Shown here: positions 25,640 through 34,888 of the stretch, piece after piece
How the letters are laid out: every line of letters starts with the position of its first letter
Numbering within the stretch: position 1 is the first letter of the stretch
DNA from: Copromyces sp. CBS 386.78
Lineage: Eukaryota > Ascomycota > Sordariomycetes > Sordariales > Sordariaceae
DNA length: 64,000 bases
Direction: 5' to 3'
Assembly (NCBI GenBank): GCA_030685235.1
Contig: MU839102.1
Coordinates: 62,001-126,000, forward strand
Notes under the pieces: model-generated
What the model was told of the DNA's origin: nothing
Database searches by the model: none
The model's input: only the letters and a program-made list of their open reading frames with translations
Translations under genes and position numbers: made by a program

Positions 25640-28128
25640 CGTCCCCATACACCCACGGCTATACGGGCCAGTACAACGAACCCTCGCGCGAAGCCGGTTC
25701 CCGCCGCCGAAAACTCGCCGCGATGGCTGGAAGCGTCTACCGCGCCGGCGTGGCGGCCGCTTCCGAGATCCGCGAGCAATACAGCCAAACGCGCCTGACG
25801 CGCGACATGGGCGATGGGTCGCCAGAGCAGGTGGACATCCCCGGCGCGTTCCCGGAGGTGCCTATTATCCACAAGGGCGAGGAGCAGTTGATCCTGTTTC
25901 CTTCGTACGCAAAGAGGCATGTTAAGGGTTTGCACCTGCCTAGGCGGCCTACGGACCTGGGCGGGAATGCGTACGGCATGCCGAACGGGGGCGGGAACGG
26001 CATTGGCCCGGGCGTGGATGAACGCGATTACTGGACGGCCGAGTGGAATAGGCATGAGGATGAGAAGGCGGTGGTAGATGTGGATATTAGAGGGTGGATA
26101 TATATGCCGCCTCGAGGCCCCATGTCGAGGAAGAATCGGATGGTGATGGGAGTTGCGAGACGGTTGAGCGGGTTGCCGCAGGCTGCGGCGCCGCAGGCTG
26201 GAGCAGGACTGCAGCAGGGAAGTGGTAATTTGCGGAGGGCGGTGACCGATCCAGAAGGGCTTGGGGAAGAGGAGAGGATTGCGAAGGAGGCGAGGGAGAT
26301 TGAAAGGAGGGGACAAGGCGAGAAGGAGGCGGCTGTCAGGGGAGAGTACAGCGAGCGACCTCAGGCTGACGACTTGGACGATGGGTTTGGGGCAATGAGG
26401 CAACGACGCTCGCCATCACCGCCGAGTCCGACGGCACCGGTGAGGACAAACTCGGGCTTGGGAGCGTTTCCTTCAGAGATGACCGAGGCCGAGTTGGCAG
26501 CTGCGAACGCGAACCTGAATGCGCGGTTGGCGCCCTTCATGGTTACGCCGCTAGCTGGGCTGCCCATCACGCTCTTCTTGTACAATGACGAGCGGTCCAA
26601 GTCCAAGACGATTGAGACGAATGCGTCAGGCCACTTTATTGCTCGCGTCCCGTTGGACTTTGTCCCGACACACTTCCGGGTGCTGGCCAACGAGAACATT
26701 TCAACAACCCAGCCCGTCGAGGTCATCGAGCCTAGGGGAGTTAGTCTGATCAGCGACGTCGACGACACGATCAAGCGGTCGAATATCAACGGTGGTGCTC
26801 GGGAGATCTTCAGGAACACCTTCGTTCGAGAATTGGCGGATCAGACTATTGACGGAGTCAAGGAGCTGTATACTGGTCTGCATAAGATGGGAGTGAAGCT
26901 TCATTATGTTTCCAACAGTCCGTGGCAGCTATATCCGGTATTAGCCACCTTCTTTCACAAAGCCGGGCTACCTCCTGGCTCGATAGATCTGAAGCAGTAC
27001 AGCGGTATGCTGCAGGGTATCTTTGAGCCGGTGGCCGAAAGGAAGAAGGGCACATTGGAGAGGATATTACGGGATTTTCCTGAAAGGAAGTTCTTGCTTG
27101 TGGGCGACAGCGGAGAGGCTGATCTGGAGGTCTACACCGATCTAGTGCTGGCTTATCCTGGAAGGGTATTGGCCGTGTTCATCAGAGATGTCACCACACC
27201 GGAGCAGGTGGATCCGGGGTATTTCACTTCGAACATGCCGGCCACGGACAGAAACAAAGCGCTTGAAAGGAGCGACAGCAATAGGAGGAGGGCTGCAACA
27301 ACTACCAACGTTAGGAGTCAGCCGGCGCCGGCGCCGCCGAGACTTCCGCCACGGTCATCTCCTCAGCCCAAGGGGCCGGTCATGGGTGATCTAATCGATC
27401 TATCTGATGAGCCCCGGTCCACCAGTCTCAACGCCATGCACGGGAGTAAATCAACAAGTGACATGCCGCAAAGAAAGGGCCCACCACCACGTCCCGCCAA
27501 ACCTACTGCCTTACGCAGCTCGCCAGCAGAGATCAGTACCGGCGGTGCTCCTCCCCCCTATCCCCACCGTCCAAGCACTTCGCACCAGAACTCTTCCGCG
27601 TCAGCGTCCGCATCCGGGTCAAGAGGTCCCGCCCCTCCCCCTCCACCACCCCGTCGCACCAACACGGCCAACCTTTCCCAACAACAACAGCCACCCAACC
27701 CGCCACCCCGCCGCGTCCAAACCACCAACTCGTCCAATTACGACTCCGACACAGACGAATGGGGTCTTCCCGTTCCCCTCGAGCACCGCGCCCTAGGCGG
27801 CCATGGTAGTCGCTCCAACACGTTCCTTCCCGTTCGGCCGGCTACTTCGTACGACACGATGAATGGGCTCAATGGTGGTTCTGTGTATGCCACGGGCAAC
27901 ACGGCAGGGAACGGCGGGGCAAACTCGCCGGTGAACAAGAAGCTGGAAATCTGGCTGAGGAGACTGGCGGAGGCGCATGATGTTTTGGAGAAGCAGGGGG
28001 TCAAGTTGTATACGTGGAAAGAGGGGAAGGATGTGGTGGCGGAGGCGGACGGGATTGTTAGGGAGGCGATGAGGGCGGTTGAAAGACAGCAGCAGGGGAC
28101 TCCTGGGCAGGGGGGAAGGAGGTCATAG
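25636..28128 (+). CDS. app1: App1-type phosphatidate phosphatase (actin patch protein)
   Basis: Single exon, 830 residues, from the first in-frame ATG (25636). The N-terminal part has the family-typical RRRKLA and IPGAFPEVPI / LILFPSYAKRH segments. The catalytic domain (about 290-530, DUF2183 family) carries the HAD-like DxDxT motif as DVDDT at about 374-378, then YVSNSPWQLYP and the GDSGEADLE motif. These are the hallmarks of App1, a Mg2+-dependent enzyme converting phosphatidate to diacylglycerol at cortical actin patches in yeast. After about 540 the protein is Pro-rich with many PPPPP and RPAKP stretches, likely SH3-domain ligands, and ends in a short conserved helical segment. Yeast App1 is shorter (under 600 residues as I recall); the extra length is in the Pro-rich region. 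Possible translational control by the overlapping uORF. Confidence 0.9.
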   Translation: MTSPYTHGYTGQYNEPSREAGSRRRKLAAMAGSVYRAGVAAASEIREQYSQTRLTRDMGDGSPEQVDIPGAFPEVPIIHKGEEQLILFPSYAKRHVKGLHLPRRPTDLGGNAYGMPNGGGNGIGPGVDERDYWTAEWNRHEDEKAVVDVDIRGWIYMPPRGPMSRKNRMVMGVARRLSGLPQAAAPQAGAGLQQGSGNLRRAVTDPEGLGEEERIAKEAREIERRGQGEKEAAVRGEYSERPQADDLDDGFGAMRQRRSPSPPSPTAPVRTNSGLGAFPSEMTEAELAAANANLNARLAPFMVTPLAGLPITLFLYNDERSKSKTIETNASGHFIARVPLDFVPTHFRVLANENISTTQPVEVIEPRGVSLISDVDDTIKRSNINGGAREIFRNTFVRELADQTIDGVKELYTGLHKMGVKLHYVSNSPWQLYPVLATFFHKAGLPPGSIDLKQYSGMLQGIFEPVAERKKGTLERILRDFPERKFLLVGDSGEADLEVYTDLVLAYPGRVLAVFIRDVTTPEQVDPGYFTSNMPATDRNKALERSDSNRRRAATTTNVRSQPAPAPPRLPPRSSPQPKGPVMGDLIDLSDEPRSTSLNAMHGSKSTSDMPQRKGPPPRPAKPTALRSSPAEISTGGAPPPYPHRPSTSHQNSSASASASGSRGPAPPPPPPRRTNTANLSQQQQPPNPPPRRVQTTNSSNYDSDTDEWGLPVPLEHRALGGHGSRSNTFLPVRPATSYDTMNGLNGGSVYATGNTAGNGGANSPVNKKLEIWLRRLAEAHDVLEKQGVKLYTWKEGKDVVAEADGIVREAMRAVERQQQGTPGQGGRRS

Positions 28129-28805
28129 TGTGATGGCTGCGTTGGTTGTAGCTGTGGAGATGTCAGGGAGGTGGAAGAGGTTATTTGGAATGCGGATGTG
28201 TTTGTTTTTGGGAAGGAAAAAGAGAAGAAAAAGGGGTGGTTTAGTTTGGGCAGCAGGTCTCATGGTCATGGTAAGGATCATGGCAGGAGGAGGAGGGCAA
28301 GGTGGTCTACGGGTGTGGTTGGTAATTGGGTTGGACGTTGAGGACAAGACGGACATGTTTCTGAAAGCATAGATAGTATTGCTACTATAGAGTAGATAAT
28401 TGTCCATTTGCAGTGACTCCCCGACATCCGAAACAAGGTTCTACTTGGCAATTGTCACAGTCCTGTGTTTACTTTCTCAGGGGCTTCCGGCCGTAGCAAG
28501 CCGAAACCCAGTACGTATGTATGTACGGAACGTCCGGCCGTAGCAGCCGATGCTAGATCCCGGCCTTTGCGTGGACCCCGGCAATCACAAGCGGAATAGG
28601 CGCCGCGCTATCCCGGTTCCCACTTATCCATTTCCCGTGGAACCCAGCCGTTGATCGTCAGCCCCTCCTCATCCGTTGTCGCTCAACCTCGCCTTTTCGC
28701 CTTTGAGAGCATCATTCCATCTTTATTACTTTACCACAACCTCACCACCTACACGTACCAGACCTCAATCACTACCGAAACCTCACGTACCATCAACCGC
28801 CCAAA
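28129..28805. other. Intergenic region with repeat arms; promoter of the flavoprotein gene
   Basis: No gene seen. Contains the left arm of a 56-bp inverted repeat (28450-28505), and a direct repeat TCCGGCCGTAGCA(A)GCCGA at 28486-28504 and 28533-28550. A C/A-rich leader precedes the ATG at 28806. Confidence 0.7.
28450..28505 (+). repeat. Left arm of 56-bp inverted repeat flanking the flavoprotein gene
   Basis: Its reverse complement matches 29933-29988 at 51 of 56 positions without gaps, including an uninterrupted 28-base block from CGGCCGG to GTAAACA. It lies 300 bases upstream of the ATG at 28806. Confidence 0.9.
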
Positions 28806-29762
28806 ATGTCCACCAAGCCCCTAACCGCCGCCGAAAAGACGGCCGCGTTCGAGAAGGTCCTCGGCCGCGACCGCCACGGCAACTTTAAGGAAATCGAAGC
28901 CTCTCGTCCGGCCTTCGACCCCTCTGGCAAATTCACCTACGTGCAAACCCCGCAACCAGACTGGACCTTGGGCTCGGGCGCCAACCAGCTCGCCCTCTCG
29001 CCAGAACAAGAAGGATCCAAGGGAGAAAAGAAGCAGATCGCCATCGACCCCTACGCCCCGGGCCGCCCCGCCGCATTCAACTACAAGCTCGTCATCTCGG
29101 GCATCGTGCCGCGCCCCCTCGCGCTCATCTCGACGCGCTCCCTCAACGCCGACGGCACCACCGCCAATGAGAACCTCGCGCCCTTCTCCTACTTCAACGT
29201 CATCGCGCACGACCCGCCCCTCTTCGCGCTCGGCTTCGTGTCCCCCATCGCGCCGGCGTCGCGCGCCAAGGACTCGCTGCGCATCCTGCACGAGACGGGC
29301 GAGTGCGTCATCAACATCATGAGCAGCCCCTTCATCGAGGCCGCCAACGCGTGCAGCGTCAACTCCCCCGCCGGCCTGTCGGAGTGGGTCATCAGCGGCC
29401 TGACGCCCATGTACGACACGCAGACGGTCAAGGCGCCGAGGGCCAAGGAGGCGTGTTTCGCGGTCGAGTGCAAGCTGGTGCATGTCAAGGAGTTTGAGAG
29501 CCGGAGTAACCCCGGGGAGACCAACACCACGTTGGTGGTGATGGAGGGGACGAGGTTCTGGGTGGACGAGGCGGCGATTAACGAGGAGCAGAGTGTGATG
29601 AATTTGGATGTTTACAGACCGTTGGCGAGAATGGCGGGGATTACGTACGCCACTGTCAAAGAGGGGTTCGAGCTGCAGAGGCCGGATTTCGAGAGGGATG
29701 TTGGCGGCTTGGAGGGCTATGAGAGGATGAAGAGGGAGCAGGAAGAGAAGAGGAGGAAGTAG
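28806..29762 (+). CDS. Flavin-reductase-like FMN-binding protein
   Basis: Single exon, 318 residues; ATG in a good context (CCAAAATGTCC). After a roughly 95-residue lead, the flavin reductase-like domain runs from about 95 to 270: FNYKLVISGIVPRPLALIST, then LAPFSYFNVIAHDPPLFALGF, then TGECVINIMS. This is the split-barrel FMN-binding fold of the DIM6/NTAB-type flavoproteins. A cytosolic FMN-dependent oxidoreductase is likely; the substrate is unknown. The gene is bracketed by a 56-bp inverted repeat about 300 bases upstream and 170 bases downstream, which is odd for a housekeeping gene. Codon use matches its neighbours, so I see no sign of recent transfer. Confidence 0.85.
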   Translation: MSTKPLTAAEKTAAFEKVLGRDRHGNFKEIEASRPAFDPSGKFTYVQTPQPDWTLGSGANQLALSPEQEGSKGEKKQIAIDPYAPGRPAAFNYKLVISGIVPRPLALISTRSLNADGTTANENLAPFSYFNVIAHDPPLFALGFVSPIAPASRAKDSLRILHETGECVINIMSSPFIEAANACSVNSPAGLSEWVISGLTPMYDTQTVKAPRAKEACFAVECKLVHVKEFESRSNPGETNTTLVVMEGTRFWVDEAAINEEQSVMNLDVYRPLARMAGITYATVKEGFELQRPDFERDVGGLEGYERMKREQEEKRRK

Positions 29763-30182
29763 AGAGGGGGACTGATAAATGGTGGCTCAGGGCTTTTTCT
29801 ATACATACAGGTGAGATAAAAGGAGCTATAGAAGTTATAGACTAGAGGACGAGATAAATGATCAAATAGATAGATGAATGAATGAATGGACATGCTATTA
29901 ATATCGCATCGGATAATAACGTTCTCGTTGGATTCGGCTTGCACCGGCCGGAAGCCCCTGAGAAAGTAAACAGAGGACTGCGACGATTTCGAGAGTAGTT
30001 GTTTGTGACGCTTGTTTTTTATCGTCTTTCTCAATTGGTACCGAGCATGCCCTTTACCACACAATACCTTGCCCACTCCAAACCGCAAACCGAAAAAAAA
30101 CTTGTTCAGATTCTCAAAAATTTGGTATAAGACTAAAACATGACCCAAGAATCGAACAAAAACAACTATATATCCTCACCAA
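29763..30182. other. Convergent 3' region of flavoprotein and phosphodiesterase genes
   Basis: 420 bases between two convergent stop codons. Holds the right arm of the inverted repeat (29933-29988) and AT-rich probable 3' UTR sequence; no gene seen. Confidence 0.7.
29933..29988 (-). repeat. Right arm of 56-bp inverted repeat
   Basis: Pairs with 28450-28505 (five mismatches in 56, no gaps). No clear direct duplication flanks the outer ends of the two arms. Confidence 0.9.
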
Positions 30183-31702
30183 CTACACAAACACCTCCTG
30201 CCCAGCAAAACTCAGCACCCACTCCACCCCCAACCGAACTTCCTCCTCATGTTCCGCCAACTGCTCCATAATCACCTCGCCCGCGCTCGGCCCGTCCACC
30301 ATCCTGTCCTTAACATGAATAATCACCACCTTGAGTCCCTCCAGCGGCTGCTCCGGCAGCCGTCTCGCCAGCTCCGCGTTGACGTCCACGTCGGCATTGG
30401 AGTCCGTATCCATCATGTCTTGCGTCGCGCCGTTGAGGTAGAGCGACATCGACGTGGCCGATGTGACGTTCGAGGCCGACGATACGAGGCCTGACCCTGA
30501 CGGTGTCCCGGAATTTGACGAGGAGGACGGGTTCTGCAGAGGGTGCTTAAGTTGCGAGAAGTGCACGGCTGCTGGGGCTGCTGGTGCTGGCAGGGCCGAG
30601 TTGTTGGACATGTTGGACATGGATATTGCGTTGGAGGTTGGGGAGAACGAGGGGGAGCCGTAGCCGTAGGGGGAGGTGGGTTCCGAGAGGTGGAATTGCG
30701 GGAGGTCAGCTGCTCGGGAGACGCCGCTCATTTGGTGTTGTTGGAGCGAGGTGTTGAATTGCGGCTGGTGGTTGACTGTGGCGCGCTGCTGGAAGTCGTC
30801 CAGAGACATCTCGCCTGTTGGGGTGGCGAGGTGGGGGGTGTCCATGAAGAAACCGGTTGGGTTGCGAGGGTTGACGCCGTCCTTGTCGTGAAGGGAGGTG
30901 GTGCTTGCTGCTGCTGCTGCTGCGGCAGCGGCGGCTTGGGCGGAGGCGGAGCTGGAGCTGAGACGGTTTTCGTAGCGCTTGCCGGATTTGGGGGAGATGG
31001 CGTCTTCGGTTGTACGTCGGGGGTTTTGTTGCTGTGATGGCTGTGGCTGTTGTTGGTTTTTGTCTGCTCCTGCTGCTGCTGTTGATGGTTCCCTTCTGGT
31101 CCTGAATCTCGGGTTGGCGCTGGCCGCTCGCGCGTGGGATGTTATCGTCCTTCGTCGGGTATTGCGGTCCTCCTCCTCGGCACGCTTGCGCTTCTTATCG
31201 CTGCTGGCGTTTCCGTAGTCCGAGTAACTCCTTCCCATGGGACCCGGACGGCTTGTGGATTGGCGCTTGATGCCGTGTTCCTTCTCGTACTGTCTGCGCA
31301 GGATATCCATCCTCGCGGCTGTTACCTCCTCGGCCAGAACGGTCATCTCCTGGACAATGTACCTCGGTGTGAGGTGTCCGAACAGGCGATCATCCGTCTG
31401 AGAATCGTCGAAGCTGCACTCGATGAAGATGGCAGTGAGCTTCCCACTGGCAATCTTGGGAGCGGCCTCTCGCCATATGTTTCGGTTCCGTGGTGACAAA
31501 CTGACGGAATCTGGCTCAACGTCGCCAAAGATGATGAGTTCCCTCCCTGTCGTCATATCGCGAATGAAGTAGGCCGAGCTGTCACAAACACATACTGATT
31601 CACCTGTCGCATGTCCTCCTCCACCGAATGCTGAGATGGAGTTGCTACGACCACCGCCACCGAATAGGTTCCCAGGGTGAATGGACATGCGGTCCTGGTC
31701 TC

Positions 31703-31739
<37 letters not shown>

Positions 31740-32770
31740 TTGAATGAAAGCGGCAAGACTGTTGTTAGCCGCAGATATGCTATTGTGATGAGCCAACCCA
31801 CGGGGTCCCAAATGAGACAGGGTGGGGCTCATGACGCTCATGGGCGATGCTCCCATGGATGCGGCATCGAAGCTCGCCGGACGCGTAAGGCTGCCGCTGC
31901 CGCGATGAGTGTGCCTCTCAAAGCAATGACCATGACTGACAGCCCAGACCTTGACGGCGAGGTCATCAGTGATCTCCAGATAGCCCTTTGACTCGCCCTC
32001 TCCCAGCGCTGGCGATCCTCCCTCCACCAGCCGCGTGTACGTCACCAAGCCAACTCCGTTGTTTTCGTCACTCAGGTTCGGCCAGATGACGTTGTTGAAG
32101 ATGTGAGTCTTGAAAGCTGCTATCGTGTTGGGCAGACCGGCGAGTTTCTTGGGTCGGGAACTACCTAGACCTGCTGTGTTGATGACAAAGCCGGCGATAT
32201 GGTCGAGATGAGGGTGTGTTATTAGGTATGTGTCGATCAGGGTCCGGTGGATGAAGGATGCATTGGCAGACGATGTAGCCGTGGGAAGCTGGAGGCCAGC
32301 AAACGGCCCCGTGGTGAGGGTATATGGCAGAGCGTGTTCTTGGTCCTCGCCAAGCGTAGCTGGTTGCGTCTTGGCCAGGATTTTCTCAATGGCACCGAGG
32401 TGTACGCCTGCATCGACGGCAATGACTGACCCTCTCCTCCAGCCGGCCGCTATTGGGCGTACGAGGAATGCTGTGACATTGGACTCGAGAGGTCCTCCAC
32501 CAGAGCCCTGATAAGGATATGTGTGTTAGCGGAACATGACTGTCATTGGTGATGGGTGACATGTCTAAAACGCGTCGAGTGACGCCCATTGTTCCCGAGC
32601 CGAGACACTGAACAAAGAGGAGATGAAGGGACCATTTGGGCACTCACCAGAACGATGACTTGCAAGGCCGGTGCGGGAGGAGGGTTTTCTTTGTTTGATG
32701 TCTCGTGGCCGCTGGTGTTGATACCGTTGGCCTCTCCGGGGTCGCCATTGGCGCCGCCGCCGCCGCCCAT
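30183..32770 (-). CDS. pde1: Class II (Pde1-type) 3',5'-cyclic-nucleotide phosphodiesterase
   Basis: Two exons on the minus strand, 32770-32648 and 32507-30183. The 140-nt intron has GTGAGT, GCTAAC and TCAG, phase 0; the protein has 815 residues. The join restores the family N-terminus, VIVL followed by GSGGGPLESNVTAF. The class II signature THPHLDHIAGF sits near residue 139 (metal-binding His-x-His-x-Asp-His), followed by VIWPNLSDE and by NIWREAAPKI and FGHLTPRYIVQEM. Enzymes of this family hydrolyse cAMP (low-affinity PDE1 of yeast) and damp PKA signalling. Two low-complexity insertions enlarge it greatly relative to yeast Pde1: a Gln run at about 298 encoded by CAG, and a Ser/Gln/Asn-rich region at about 420-750. 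A conserved VVIIHVKD segment closes the domain near the C-terminus. Confidence 0.92.
31704..31737 (+). repeat. CTG/CAG triplet repeat encoding poly-Gln
   Basis: About eleven CTG units on the plus strand, read as CAG on the minus strand inside the phosphodiesterase gene, where they give a run of 14 or so Gln together with adjacent CAA codons. Confidence 0.9.
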
Positions 32771-34888
32771 GTCCACAGATGTTGAAATCTCTCAGAGGCT
32801 GGGTGAGTGAGCCGATGAATGAAACCTTTTCCTTTTGAGGTCCTTGGCGGCGATGATATGAAATTAGGTGGTCGTCGTAATGATGGATGGGTCACCTCTG
32901 GAGGTCGTTGTTCCCTTGAGGTTTGGTAGACGCGATGATGCGCTGCTTGCTATCTTGGGCTGGGGAAATGCGCTAGCTCGTTCGTGTAGCGCTCGTTGAA
33001 TGCCCGCGAGATTTGGAGGTGACACCCTTTGCACGTCCGTATTATGTTTGATTGTCTGTAGTACAACAACCCTTGAGCGGCCTTTCTTCCTTGTGAGACG
33101 ATGTATATAAAAGGGTTGAGGTTGGTGAGGTGATGGAGAATCAGGGAGTGGGAAAGTGCATGTCAGTGGCGTGGGTGCAGTCACTGTGTCTTTGTGCGTC
33201 AAAGCGCTGAAGGGGTCCCCGATTACATACTTGTGGGGTAAGGGAAGAACTCTAGACTATTCTATATCCTCATGCTCTCTACCTGCCAATCCAATCAATC
33301 AATCGGCATCTCTCAAACAACCTTGAATCCAAGCACCGGGGAACCGATAAGAAAACAACCCAGGGTTTCCCAGATCTGGTACCTCTACTCGAACCCGCCC
33401 ATTCTGACGGCAACATGGTCAGACCATCTCAAAAGTGGTGTCCCATATTGTGTACGCCCGAAGGACCCTGGAGGCCTCGCAGCCGTGCAACGCCGGGCCC
33501 CAAGGAAGCCAAACCGTACGTCGTTGTATCGTTTCATGTTCGGCTCTTGTCTCGAATCTTTCCCGAGTGTTGGACAAATGAACTTTCAGCCTTCCGAATC
33601 CACGGGCTCGCCGTACCGTATTATGTCCAAGTCCTGCCGAGGCGGTACAAGCGAAGTCGGAAAGCGTCATCTGTTGCTTTGGTCAACTGTGCGACGGCGA
33701 TGCCGTTCGTCATTAACAGTTCAGCCCCCTTCCTACCCTTCATGATACTTGCTTGCTTCCAGGTTGATAAACGCGATTCGTTAGCTTATCACAACCTTGT
33801 CATTTTTCTCCACAACAAAACAACATTAAACCAACATCACATTCCGACTTCTTCTGCTTCTGAATGACGAGACGAAACAAGGTTCGATCCAGCCAATAAA
33901 AAACCTGCTTTTGCCTCCCCGGATTTCCATTCAGCATAGTATGACGAACATGAACGACGCCGCGACCACCAAGAGGTGTTCGTTCGTTCGTTCCTTCGTT
34001 CGGGTGGCCCGATCTCGACCTCGACCCGCTCTCCTTCATGCAATCATGCTGTGTTACCACCACCCATTTACCTGTCTGTGTACGTTCGTACTTCCATTGC
34101 TTCCATAGGATCATCATTAGCATATACAACTAGTTGAACGCCGTTACGTCGAGAACGCCTCTTCATTTCCCCACACATCATCAACTGGCCAATTGGTGAC
34201 GGGACAGTATAGTATCACACGACAGGGCAATGTCGTGCCATGATCGTTCAAGGGAGAGAAGATAGATGATGATGGCACCGGAAAAGCTAATACAGCACAC
34301 GTAGCTTTGGCTTGCGGAAAGCCGTGTAGATGATATTACAAAATTACAAGTTGATAATACAAAATTACAAGATTGAATGAGGAAGAGAAGAATAATAATA
34401 AGAAAAAGAGGAAGCTAGTTGAACGTTGGATGGGTCCCCTAGAAAGAGCTTCTTTCATGTATGTACCGTAATAAAAGTCACGAATAATACATGGAACTAA
34501 AGACCAAAGATCACCTGAATGGTTAAGACAAGGAACCGACAGGTGTATGTGCCACTACAAAGACAGACCATGTTAAAAAACCAAGGTAGCTAAGGTATGT
34601 TCACGGTGGCCAGCACCGATACTTGTTATTGTTACCTGTATGTTGTTTGTGAAGGGTATCTATCTATCTATCCATGTCCAAATCCCAACGCCTCTTCTTT
34701 ATCCCTTATCTACGCTCCGTTTAGCCGAGGGAGAGTTATTCAAACCTTTCGTATCCAACAAAATCTTTAACAAAAGTGTTTCCTTTTCCATACTTGTAAT
34801 ACGAAAAAGCGTCGTGTCAAAGAACTCATCTACCATGTAGATATGTGCTCTTATCAAGCACCTTTACCATCACCCAGACCTCAAGCCC
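32771..34888. other. 2.1-kb gene-free region: pde promoter and 3' region of the Q/N-rich gene
   Basis: Short frames here look random and lack family signatures. Visible structure: a GTTC-type tandem repeat (about 33977-34002), a 14-bp direct repeat TACAAAATTACAAG at 34337-34350 and 34358-34371, and a TATC tetranucleotide run (about 34657-34673). GGTTCGATCC at about 33883 resembles a Pol III B box, but no tRNA folds around it. Confidence 0.6.

Noticed and set aside
33865..33900. GGTTCGATCC resembling a tRNA B box
   Set aside because: No paired T-stem, acceptor stem or A box at the right distance on either strand; it is an isolated match.
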